A DNA stretch of 64,000 nt from assembly GCF_014268755.2 (NCBI RefSeq), contig NZ_CP077093.1:6035501-6099500 (forward strand). The letters run 5' to 3'. This document shows positions 1-7,148 of this stretch, one piece after another. Below the pieces are notes generated by a model. The model did not search any database. It saw only the letters and a program-made list of their open reading frames with translations, and was not told where the DNA came from. Within the stretch, counting starts at the first letter, position 1, and the number at the start of each line of letters is the position of its first letter. This DNA comes from Pseudomonas vanderleydeniana. GTDB lineage: Bacteria > Pseudomonadota > Gammaproteobacteria > Pseudomonadales > Pseudomonadaceae. A program made the position numbers and the translations under genes.

Positions 1-834
1 GGCTATATCGCCAAGGTCCACCCGCTCGACCTGTGGCTGTTGGGCTACCTGCTGAAGAATCCGCAGGCCAGGTTCAGCCAGGCGGTGGCCGCCAGCGAGT
101 TTGAACGCCAGGAAGTCTATGGCTGGCTGTTCAAGAGCAGGCACAAGAGCGCCCGTGACAGTCGTATCCGGGTGATGGTCGAGATCGAGGCCTTCCTCGA
201 TATCCATCGGCGCTGGCAGCAGGTCGGCTACCCGTTCGATCACCTGGTGCCTTCGCTGGCGACCGCCATCGGCAGCTCCGGCGACCGCCCGGCCGCGCTG
301 GCCGAGCTGATCGGCATCATCCTCAACGACGGCGTACGCCTGCCGACCCTGCGCATCGACAGCCTGCACTTCGCCGCCAATACCCCCTACGAAACGCAGG
401 TGGCCAACGACCCGGGCAAGGGCAAGCGGGTCATGCCCTCGGAGGTGGCCACGGCACTGCGCGAAGCCTTGTCACAGGTGGTGGACGCAGGTACCGCACG
501 ACGGGTATCGGGCAGCTTCAAGCAGCCCGATGGCATGCCGCTGGCAATGGGCGGCAAGACCGGGACCGGGGACAACCGGATCGAAAGCATCGGCGCGGGT
601 GGACGGGTGTTGAACTCCAAGTCGATCAACCGGACCGCAACGTTCGTGTTCTACATCGGTGCCCATCACTTTGGCACCCTGACCGCCTTCGTTCCCGGAC
701 GCTCGGCGGAGAACTTCAAGTTCACCTCGGCGTTGCCGGTGCAGGTCCTCAAGGGCATGTCCCCGATCCTGACCCCTTACCTGCAACCGGACAGCAACAC
801 CCTGTGCAAGCCGCAGGCGGTGGCGTACCGGTAG
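1..834 (+). CDS. Class A penicillin-binding-protein-like transglycosylase/transpeptidase, C-terminal part
   Basis: The reading frame is open from the first base of the window, so only the C-terminal ~277 residues are present. The visible part resembles a penicillin-binding transpeptidase domain: a G-G-K-T-G-T-G-D box (Lys codon at 556) matches the KTG motif that lines the active site of serine DD-transpeptidases. A block rich in threonine, isoleucine and glycine lies before it. The SxxK nucleophile would lie upstream, out of view. Proteins of this type cross-link peptidoglycan in the periplasm and usually carry an N-terminal membrane anchor and a family 51 glycosyltransferase domain; neither can be checked here. 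The gene ends at TAG before a convergent NlpC/P60 gene. The family call is firm, the exact class less so. Confidence 0.75.
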   Translation, partial: GYIAKVHPLDLWLLGYLLKNPQARFSQAVAASEFERQEVYGWLFKSRHKSARDSRIRVMVEIEAFLDIHRRWQQVGYPFDHLVPSLATAIGSSGDRPAALAELIGIILNDGVRLPTLRIDSLHFAANTPYETQVANDPGKGKRVMPSEVATALREALSQVVDAGTARRVSGSFKQPDGMPLAMGGKTGTGDNRIESIGAGGRVLNSKSINRTATFVFYIGAHHFGTLTAFVPGRSAENFKFTSALPVQVLKGMSPILTPYLQPDSNTLCKPQAVAYR

Positions 835-904
835 CAGCGGGGGCCCCGTTCGCGGATCAACCAGAGCGCCAGCCGCCGCGAAAAGTCCGGCAAATCCAAC
901 ACCT

Positions 905-1411
905 CTAGTTAGCGGTGTGAAAGCGCTTGGCCAGCGTGTAGCTCTTCTTCCAGTAGGCGTTGTTCAGCGAATCGATGCGCACACTCTTGCCGCTACGTGG
1001 CGAGTGAATGAACTTGCCCTCGCCCACGTACAGCCCGACATGGCTGACATTGCCCCGGCCATTGCGGTTGAAGAACACCGCGTCACCGGGCTTGAGGCTG
1101 CCACGCTGGACGGTCCTGGCGCTGGAGCGCCGCATGCCCACCGTGGTGCGGGGCAGCTTGATGTCGGCCTCGTTCTGGAACAGATAGACCAGCAGCCCGC
1201 TGCAATCGAAGCCCTTCACCGACATGCCGCCCCACCGGTAGGGCGTACCGATCAACTGATGGGCACGATCGATGACGTTATCGATCGAAGAGTCCGCCTT
1301 CACTTCGGCAACCCTGGCCGGAGACTTGCGCGCCGAATCGAGATTCGCGTGGGCCGGCCATGAGCCAACCAGGCCCCACAGCAACAGGACCGCTGAAACC
1401 AACCTGGACAT
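905..1411 (-). CDS. NlpC/P60 (C40) family cell-wall endopeptidase
   Basis: A 168-residue exported cysteine peptidase. From the Met at 1411 the N terminus is a classical signal peptide (M-S-R-L-V-S, a Leu/Val-rich core, then A-H-A). An in-frame ATG at 1444 would add 11 residues in front, but the signal peptide and an AAGG motif favour 1411. The catalytic Cys lies in F-D-C-S-G-L, the base His in V-S-H-V-G-L-Y-V-G, and a third polar residue in F-I-H-S-P. This is the NlpC/P60 arrangement that cleaves peptide stems of peptidoglycan, typically D-Glu-meso-DAP bonds. It is a single-domain enzyme with no recognisable targeting repeat. It stands alone, convergent with the PBP-like gene. Confidence 0.88.
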   Translation of the reverse strand: MSRLVSAVLLLWGLVGSWPAHANLDSARKSPARVAEVKADSSIDNVIDRAHQLIGTPYRWGGMSVKGFDCSGLLVYLFQNEADIKLPRTTVGMRRSSARTVQRGSLKPGDAVFFNRNGRGNVSHVGLYVGEGKFIHSPRSGKSVRIDSLNNAYWKKSYTLAKRFHTAN

Positions 1412-1624
1412 GATGAACACCGCCTTTTTGAGACCTGGCGGCATGGTACGGAGCGGCCCTCGGCTTGCTCAGAGTGCTTTTCGCAGCTTTGCGTAGGAAA
1501 CGTCCGAAGCAAATCAGCGAAAACCCAACATTCCTCTGCATCTCGACATCCCCCGTCCCTGTCGCACCTTTCTCATCCCCACCCCGATCATGAGTACGTT
1601 CGTCGGTTTTTCTTGCGTCGGACT

Positions 1625-1652
1625 TAAGATATATCTTACGGTATATCTTAAG
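1625..1652. promoter_or_regulatory. Palindromic operator, probable binding site of the PadR/YqjI-type regulator
   Basis: A perfect 14-bp palindrome (TAAGATATATCTTA, 1625-1638) is followed by a further half site TATATCTTAAG (1642-1652). Together they form an inverted repeat with 11-bp arms, 1623-1633 and 1642-1652. It ends 19 bp before the regulator's start codon. E. coli YqjI is known to bind TATATCT...AGATATA-type palindromes upstream of its own gene and yqjH; the match in sequence and position is the basis of the call. Direct binding is inferred. Confidence 0.72.
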
Positions 1653-1671
1653 AACAGAGGAGAAAGAGAAA

Positions 1672-2256
1672 ATGAGAGAACATCACCACCCCCCTCACCC
1701 TCGTGAGTTCGGCGACGGTCATGACGGCTTCGAACGTCGCCCAGGCCGCGAACGCGGCGGGCGCGGCCCACGGGTATTCGCCCCGGGTGACCTGAAACTG
1801 CTGTTGCTGGCGCTGATTGCCGAGCAGCCCTGCCACGGCTACGACCTGATCCGCCAGATCGAAGGCATGTTCGACGGTGCCTACAGTCCGAGCCCTGGCG
1901 TGATCTACCCGACCCTGACCTTCCTCGAGGAGAGCGAATTGATCAGCGGCGACGCCGAGGGTGGGAAAAAGCGCTACGGCGTGACCGACGCCGGTCGTCA
2001 TTACCTGAGTGAGCAGGCTGTGGCGCTGGACGGTGTGCGTACGCGCATCGATGTCAGCAAACGCTCCCTGCGCGGCCATGACCGGCCACCGGAGATCCAC
2101 GAGGCCGTGCACAACCTGCGCCACGCCCTGCAGCTGCATCACGGACGCTGGAGCCCGGAGGAAATCCTGCGGGTCCGCGACCTGCTCAACAACACCGCCA
2201 AGGCCATCGTCGATGGCCCCGTATCCGCCCAGCCCAGTTCGGAGAACGCGCAATGA
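1672..2256 (+). CDS. PadR-family transcriptional regulator with His-rich N terminus (YqjI-like)
   Basis: A 194-residue regulator. Residues 1-40 are rich in His, Pro, Arg and Gly (H-H-H-P-P-H-P near the start), as in E. coli YqjI, where this tail binds nickel or iron. Residues ~40-115 form the PadR winged helix (G-D-L-K-L-L-L-L-A-L-I, H-G-Y-D-L-I, S-P-G-V-I-Y-P-T-L, G-K-K-R-Y-G-V-T). The C-terminal helices serve dimerisation. A strong ribosome site (AGAGGAG, ~1655-1661) precedes the ATG. The stop overlaps the start of the siderophore-interacting flavoprotein by 4 bp (ATGA), so the pair is translationally coupled. Inferred role: metal-responsive repression of the operon, including itself, through the palindrome just upstream. 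Confidence 0.85.
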   Translation: MREHHHPPHPREFGDGHDGFERRPGRERGGRGPRVFAPGDLKLLLLALIAEQPCHGYDLIRQIEGMFDGAYSPSPGVIYPTLTFLEESELISGDAEGGKKRYGVTDAGRHYLSEQAVALDGVRTRIDVSKRSLRGHDRPPEIHEAVHNLRHALQLHHGRWSPEEILRVRDLLNNTAKAIVDGPVSAQPSSENAQ

Positions 2257-3035
2257 ACATCGTCAACCAGCAAGGCATTCACCGGGTCATGCACGAGATC
2301 AAGCGCCGCCGCCTGGAGGTCCTGCGGGTGCAGGACCTGACACCACGCATGCGCCGCATTACCCTGGGCGGCCCGGAACTGGCCGGTTTCATCAGCCTGG
2401 GCACGGACGATCACGTCAAGTTGTTCTTCCCACAGAACGCAGCCGAACAGGCGGCGCTGGAAACCCTGGTCATCGGCGCCAAGGACAATGGCCCGATGCC
2501 CGCCATGCGCGACTACACCCCGCGTCGCTACGACCTGGAGCTGGGCGAACTGGATATCGACTTCGTCCTGCATGGCGACGGCCCAGCCTCGACCTGGGCG
2601 GAACAGGCCACGCCCGGCCAGTACCTGCATATCGGTGGACCACGGGGCTCGATGGTGGTCCCGGATATCTTCGACAGCTACCTGCTGGTCGGCGACGAGA
2701 CCGCCCTGCCGGCCATCGCCCGCCGCCTGGAGGGCCTGGCAGCCAATCGCCGGGCCCTGGTGGTGGTGGAAGTGGAAAACGAGGCGGAGCAGCAACCACT
2801 GCATAGCTCGGCACAGGTCGAGGTGATCTGGGTGCGCCGCGACCGGCCGGAGCAGGATCTGTTGCAAGCCGTCGAACAGCTGACTCCACCAACCGGCAGC
2901 CTCTATGCCTGGATCGCCACCGAAGCCGCGCTGTCGCGCAAGCTGCGCCGGGTCCTGCTCGACACCCACGGCCTGGATGACGAGTTCGTCAAGGCCGCCG
3001 GCTACTGGCGACTGGACCCCAGCGCCGAAGACTGA
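2253..3035 (+). CDS. Siderophore-interacting protein / NADPH-dependent ferric-chelate reductase (YqjH-like)
   Basis: A 260-residue cytoplasmic flavoprotein of the SIP family. The N-terminal half is the FAD-binding barrel, with R-D-Y-T-P-R-R-Y-D supplying the flavin-contacting R-x-Y-T/S motif. The C-terminal half is the NAD(P)H-binding domain (G-D-E-T-A-L-P-A-I and W-I-A-T-E-A). The C-terminal G-Y-W-R is typical of the family. Such enzymes reduce Fe(III)-siderophore complexes to release iron inside the cell. It is translationally coupled to the PadR regulator, the same pairing as yqjH/yqjI of E. coli, where the regulator links iron release to nickel stress. No terminator is seen; a REPIN follows. 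Confidence 0.88.
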   Translation: MNIVNQQGIHRVMHEIKRRRLEVLRVQDLTPRMRRITLGGPELAGFISLGTDDHVKLFFPQNAAEQAALETLVIGAKDNGPMPAMRDYTPRRYDLELGELDIDFVLHGDGPASTWAEQATPGQYLHIGGPRGSMVVPDIFDSYLLVGDETALPAIARRLEGLAANRRALVVVEVENEAEQQPLHSSAQVEVIWVRRDRPEQDLLQAVEQLTPPTGSLYAWIATEAALSRKLRRVLLDTHGLDDEFVKAAGYWRLDPSAED

Positions 3036-3066
3036 GCCCCGAACACCAATGGCGGGTGGCCTCACG

Positions 3067-3197
3067 GTGGTGAGCGGGCTTGCCCGCGCTGGGCCGTGAA
3101 ACGGCCCTGAAACCAGAAGACCCGGTGCGTCAGAGGACTGCATCAGCAGGGTTTGGGACCGCCTTGCGGTCCAGCGCGGGCAAGCCCGCTCGCCACA
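3067..3197. repeat. REPIN (inverted pair of REP palindromes)
   Basis: Two inverted copies of a GTGGYGAGCGGGCTTGCCCGCGCTGG-type REP, one at 3067-3093 and the reverse complement at 3171-3197, are separated by ~77 bp. The same family occurs at 6698, 19900, 35779 and 60044. REPINs are non-autonomous elements mobilised by RAYT transposases and common in fluorescent pseudomonads. No RAYT gene is in the window. Confidence 0.85.
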
Positions 3198-3277
3198 GTC
3201 AGCTCACCACTCATCCCAGCAGGTTCACTCGACAAAGCAAGCCTGCTTCCCCCAGCAGGCTCACTCACCACCGGCCC

Positions 3278-3952
3278 TCAGGCCCGTCGCCGCCCGCACC
3301 CGCGATCCACACCGATCAGCACCAGCGACACCAGCAGGAACCCCAGCAGAATCCGCCCGGCATTGATGAACACCTGGGGATAACCCAACCGGTCGACATC
3401 GACGAAGGGATACGGATACGCGCCGATCAAGTGCCCACGCAGCAGCACATAGGCGAAATACACCAGCGGGTAGATCAGCCACGGCAGGACCTGCGAGAAC
3501 CGCAGGTCGCCCTTGGGCACGCAGCGCCACCAATAGACCACGAACAGCAACGGCATCACGTCGTGCAGCAACTCGTCCGCCAGCCACTGAAAGCCCTGGG
3601 GATGCCATAACGGTCGCAGCAACAGGTTGTAGGCCAGCCCGACCACGACGATATTGGCGACGATCGCCGTGCGCACCGCCGGCTTGAGGAAAAAGCGCCG
3701 CCCCACCGAATCGCGGGACGTCACTTCGCAAGTCAGCACCACCGCCACCAGGGTGTTGGTCAGCACGGTAAAGAAACTGAAGAAGGTGACCAACCCACCC
3801 ATCAGACTCGCTCCGGCCTGCCAGCGGGCGATCAGGATCAGGTACATCTGGATGCCCAGGCCGACCCAGCCCAGTACCGCAGCCGCCAACAGCGCCATGC
3901 GTGAACAGGCACAGTGCAGGCGCCGCTGAGCGGACATGCCGTTCACTTCCAC
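3278..3952 (-). CDS. Pr6Pr-family integral membrane protein
   Basis: A hydrophobic protein of up to 224 residues (Met at 3952, or Met 6 at 3937) with about six predicted membrane helices. The family signature includes F-F-S-F-F-T-V-L-T-N-T near residue 60, H-D-V-M-P-L-L-F-V-V-Y-W near 130 and Y-P-L-V-Y-F-A-Y near 160, with conserved polar residues inside helices. Pr6Pr proteins relate to FAR-17a/AIG1-like membrane proteins, some of which are serine/threonine hydrolases; the bacterial members have no established role. It lies 10 bp after the VF530 gene on the same strand, so the two may be cotranscribed. No function is asserted beyond the family. Confidence 0.8.
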   Translation of the reverse strand: MEVNGMSAQRRLHCACSRMALLAAAVLGWVGLGIQMYLILIARWQAGASLMGGLVTFFSFFTVLTNTLVAVVLTCEVTSRDSVGRRFFLKPAVRTAIVANIVVVGLAYNLLLRPLWHPQGFQWLADELLHDVMPLLFVVYWWRCVPKGDLRFSQVLPWLIYPLVYFAYVLLRGHLIGAYPYPFVDVDRLGYPQVFINAGRILLGFLLVSLVLIGVDRGCGRRRA

Positions 3953-3962
3953 GGGCAGGACC

Positions 3963-4187
3963 TCAGCGCTTGGTACGCATCAGCTTGACGTACAGCCGCT
4001 CGACCTTCTCCCGCGCCCAAGGCGTCCTGCGCAGGAAGGTCAGGCTCGACTTGATGCTCGGATCGCTCTTGAAGCAACGGATATCGATGCGCTCGGCCAG
4101 GCCCGCCCACTCGTAGTGAGCCACCAGGGCATTGAGGATCTGCTCCAGGGTCACCCCGTGCAGCGGATTGTTGGATGTTTCGGTCAT
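3963..4187 (-). CDS. VF530-family small DNA-binding-like protein
   Basis: A 74-residue soluble basic protein. The motifs [11 protein letters not shown]-x-H-Y-x-W, I-x-C-F-x-S-x-P-S and F-L-R-R-T-P-W-A-R match the VF530 (DUF2132) family, which has a small helical fold named after a Vibrio protein. A DNA-binding role has been proposed from the fold but not shown. It is the first gene of a likely pair with the Pr6Pr membrane protein 10 bp downstream. Confidence 0.82.
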   Translation of the reverse strand: MTETSNNPLHGVTLEQILNALVAHYEWAGLAERIDIRCFKSDPSIKSSLTFLRRTPWAREKVERLYVKLMRTKR

Positions 4188-4316
4188 GCCGAACCTTCAG
4201 TAAGAAAAGGGAACAAGGCGCGCACCTTAGCCGAGGCCCTCGCCAGGGGGAAGAGTCGCGGCGGGCCAGGCCACTCTTGAGCCGCGCGATCGCTCGGGAA
4301 CGGCCCTCGATTGAGT

Positions 4317-4481
4317 CTAGCGGCCTGTGTGGCCAATTCGAATACTCAACTTCGGCCCAAGTCCTTGCCAGACTGCGTTGCCACTCCTCGCCGTAGCCCT
4401 GCTACGACTCGTCATGGTGCCTTGCCTGGCAACCCCTTGGACTCGAATTCAACTATCCGAATCAACCGTACAGGCCACTAG
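4317..4481. repeat. 165-bp CTAG-bounded imperfect palindrome (MITE-like element)
   Basis: The segment begins with CTAGCGGCCTGT and ends with ACAGGCCACTAG. Its two 81-bp arms can be aligned as inverted copies about a centre at 4399. The innermost part is exact (CGTAGC-CCT-GCTACG, 4392-4406). About two thirds of the positions pair once a one-base bulge is allowed. Perfect outer CTAG ends, terminal inverted repeats and no coding content fit a miniature mobile element or a long transcribed hairpin. It is not the REP type found elsewhere in the window. Mobility is inferred. Confidence 0.6.
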
Positions 4482-4528
4482 CCCTGTCGAAACACCTTGC
4501 CCGGACAGTGTTTTAAAACGGATAAAAT

Positions 4529-4545
4529 ATGTTACGTTATAACAA
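4529..4545. promoter_or_regulatory. Zur-box candidate
   Basis: ATGTTACGTTATAACAA closely matches the gammaproteobacterial Zur consensus core (ATGTTATA-N-TATAACAT), with three mismatches. It lies ~94 bp before the TonB-dependent receptor start, inside the AT-rich part of the spacer. Zur with bound zinc would repress at this position. Confidence 0.7.
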
Positions 4546-4638
4546 ACCATAATCATTCATCGGACCGTCCGCTCCGTTATCTGCCTGTTCTTTCGACTCA
4601 ACGATGCGCTTCGCACCGCGCTTGCCAAGGAAACATCG

Positions 4639-6663
4639 ATGTCCCTCTCCTCTCCCCTGCGTACCTGCCTGACTCCGCTGGCCGCCGCCTTGCTGATCGC
4701 CGGCCCGGCCCATGCCCTGGAACTGCCATCCCAGACCATCACCGCCAACCCGCTGGGCAGCGAACAACCCGCCGCCCCCAGCACCGTGCTCGAAGGTGAC
4801 GACCTGACCCTGCAACAGCAGGGCAGCCTCGGTGAAACCCTGAACAAGCAACCGGGTGTGTCATCCTCCTACTTCGGCCCGGGCGCCAGCCGGCCGATCA
4901 TTCGTGGCCAGGACGGTGACCGCATCCGCCTGCTGCGTAATGGTGTCGGCGCGCTGGACGCCTCGGCACTCTCGTATGACCACGCGGTGCCACTGGACCC
5001 GGTCAACGTCGAGCGCATCGAAGTCGTCCGCGGCCCGGCGGCACTGCTCTATGGCGGCAGCGCCATCGGCGGGGTGGTCAACACCTTCGACAACCGCATT
5101 CCCACCACGCCCGTCGACGGCATCCACGGTGCCGGCGAACTGCGCTATGGCGGCGCCGACACCACCCGCAGCAGCGCTGGCAAGCTGGAAGCGGGCGACG
5201 GCAGCTTCGCCCTGCACCTGGATGCCAACGCCCGCGAGTTCAATGACCTGCGGATTCCCGGCCATGCCCGCAGCAGCAACGCACCAGCCAGCGAAGACGG
5301 TGAAGGGCGCAAGGGCCGCCTGGGCAACAGCGACGGTCGCCAGGACGGCGGTGCAGTAGGTGGCTCCTACAACTGGGATAACGGTTACGCCGGGCTGTCC
5401 TACAGCAACTACGACAGCAACTACGGCTCCCCGGCCGAGCAGGACGTACGCATCCGCATGAAGCAGGATCACTACGCCTTCGCTTCGGAAATCCGTAACC
5501 TGCAGGGGCCGTTCAGTTCGGTGAAACTCGATGCCGGCTACACCGACTACGAGCACCGGGAGATCGAGGGCGGCGAAGTCGGCACGATCTTCAAGAACAA
5601 GGGTTACGAAGCCCGCGTCGAGGCGCGTCACCTGCCGATCGGTCCCTTCAACGGGGTGGTCGGCGCCCAGGTCAGCCGCAACGAATTTTCCGCACTGGGC
5701 GAGGAGGCCTTCGTGCCGCAGACCGACACCGACGCCGGCGCGCTGTTCCTGCTCGAGGAGCTCAAGGCCAGCGACCGCCTGACCTTCAGTCTCGGTGGCC
5801 GCCTGGAACACACGCGGATCGACCCGGATGCCAAGGGCAACGAGCGTTTTGCCAATGCCGACCGGAGCAACAGTTTCACTGCTGGCAGCCTCTCCTCCGG
5901 TGCGGTCTACCAGCTGACACCGGTCTGGGCGCTGGCCGCGACCTTGAGCTATACCGAACGCGCACCGACCTTCTACGAGCTGTACGCCAACGGCGCCCAC
6001 GTCGCCACCGGTACCTATGAAGTCGGCGATGCCAACCTGTCGAAGGAAAAGGCCGTGTCCAGCGACCTGGCCCTGCGTTTCGACAATGGCACCCACAAGG
6101 GCAGCTTCGGCGTGTTCTACAGCCACTTCTCCAACTACATCGGCCTGCTCGGCAGCGGGCGCACGCTCAACGACGACGGCGAGGAAGACGCCAGCGGCAT
6201 TCCCGAGTACCGCTATTCCGGTGTCCGGGCCCGCTTCGCCGGCTTCGAAGCCCAGGATCACTGGAAACTCGGGGAAGGCGCCTACGGCAGGTTCGCCCTG
6301 GAACTGTCCGGTGACTACACCCGCGCCACCAACCTCGACACCGGCGAGGCGCTGCCGCGAATTGCCCCGCTACGCCTGAACAGCGGCCTGTTGTGGGAAC
6401 TGGATCGCTGGCAGGCACGCATCGATGTGGAACATGCCGCCGGCCAGGGCCGGGTACCGTCCAACGAGTCCGGCACCTCGGCCTACACCACCTTCGGTGC
6501 CAGTGCCGGTTACCACTTCGATATCGGCAGCAGCCAGTGGCTGGCGTTCGTCAAGGGCGACAACCTGACCAACCAGACCGTGCGCTACGCCAGTTCGATC
6601 CTGCGTGACATCGCTCCGGCACCGGGCCGCAGCATCGAAGTCGGCCTGCGTACCACCTTCTGA
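4639..6663 (+). CDS. znuD: TonB-dependent outer-membrane receptor, ZnuD-like (zinc uptake)
   Basis: A 674-residue receptor. Residues 1-26 are a signal peptide ending A-H-A; S-Q-T-I-T-A just after it is a plausible TonB-box region. The plug domain (~45-160) has the usual landmarks: L-N-K-Q-P-G-V-S, R-P-I-I-R-G-Q-D-G-D-R-I-R-L-L, V-E-R-I-E-V-V-R-G-P-A-A-L-L-Y-G-G-S and G-G-V-V-N. The rest is a 22-strand barrel ending in a C-terminal aromatic Phe. The plug (R-I-R-L-L-R-N-G, H-A-V-P-L-D-P) is like ZnuD receptors that import zinc or haem. The Zur box 94 bp upstream supports zinc-starvation control. No siderophore-synthesis genes are nearby. Receptor family certain; zinc as ligand inferred. Confidence 0.8.
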   Translation: MSLSSPLRTCLTPLAAALLIAGPAHALELPSQTITANPLGSEQPAAPSTVLEGDDLTLQQQGSLGETLNKQPGVSSSYFGPGASRPIIRGQDGDRIRLLRNGVGALDASALSYDHAVPLDPVNVERIEVVRGPAALLYGGSAIGGVVNTFDNRIPTTPVDGIHGAGELRYGGADTTRSSAGKLEAGDGSFALHLDANAREFNDLRIPGHARSSNAPASEDGEGRKGRLGNSDGRQDGGAVGGSYNWDNGYAGLSYSNYDSNYGSPAEQDVRIRMKQDHYAFASEIRNLQGPFSSVKLDAGYTDYEHREIEGGEVGTIFKNKGYEARVEARHLPIGPFNGVVGAQVSRNEFSALGEEAFVPQTDTDAGALFLLEELKASDRLTFSLGGRLEHTRIDPDAKGNERFANADRSNSFTAGSLSSGAVYQLTPVWALAATLSYTERAPTFYELYANGAHVATGTYEVGDANLSKEKAVSSDLALRFDNGTHKGSFGVFYSHFSNYIGLLGSGRTLNDDGEEDASGIPEYRYSGVRARFAGFEAQDHWKLGEGAYGRFALELSGDYTRATNLDTGEALPRIAPLRLNSGLLWELDRWQARIDVEHAAGQGRVPSNESGTSAYTTFGASAGYHFDIGSSQWLAFVKGDNLTNQTVRYASSILRDIAPAPGRSIEVGLRTTF

Positions 6664-7148
6664 TGCTTTAAACGCTACCGTGACAGGCACAGTCCCCTTG
6701 TGGCGAGGGGGCTTGCCCCCGCTGGGCTGCCAAGCAGCCCCAATCCCGCCGATGCAAGCTGCCTGCTCGAACGGGTTTGCAGATTTCAGGGTTGCTGCGC
6801 TGCCCAGCGCAGGCAAGCCTGCTCGCCACAAACCGCTGGCTTTGCGCAGCGCCATCAACAGACTGTTACCGAATCTGAAACGATCCATGTCAGGGAACCC
6901 TCTTTTTTCCGTTTTGACAGGGCCTTATCCTTAGCAAGCTAACAACTGAATCGTTTAATCTGCGATCCTTACCGCTGAAAACGTCCCGGTTTCCATCCTC
7001 GACTTCTCGCCCCGTAATCAGGCCCTGCCGGTTGCGGCATTCGCGTGAGAGTCAACTCGAGCTTTTTATCTGAACCAAGTCCGCAATGCATCGTCATCTA
7101 AAGTGATTACAGAGCGGGATACCTTCCATATCACGGAGAAACCAAACC
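6664..7148. other. Intergenic region, REPIN plus presumed gcd promoter
   Basis: 485 bp between two same-strand genes. The first half is a REPIN (6698-6832). The second half, from about 6850, is less GC-rich and presumably holds the gcd promoter, but I could not identify clear -35/-10 boxes or an operator. Confidence 0.5.
6698..6832. repeat. REPIN (inverted pair of REP palindromes)
   Basis: A left copy TTGTGGCGAGGGGGCTTGCC at 6698 and an inverted right copy ending CTCGCCACAAA at 6832 carry compensating changes within their own stems (GGGGG/CCCCC against CAGG/CCTG). This is the same family as at 3067, 19900, 35779 and 60044. Confidence 0.82.

Larger units (their letters stand above)
4188..4638. 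other. Intergenic region with palindromic element and Zur box, no gene
   Basis: 451 bp between the divergent VF530 and TonB-receptor genes. The features seen are a 165-bp imperfect palindrome (4317-4481) and a Zur-box-like palindrome (4529-4545). The short open frames here lack ribosome sites and recognisable content. Confidence 0.6.

Noticed and set aside
4317..4481. Rho-independent terminator of the VF530 gene or receptor leader
   Set aside because: Far too long, bounded by symmetrical CTAG ends, no T tract, and upstream of both divergent genes.
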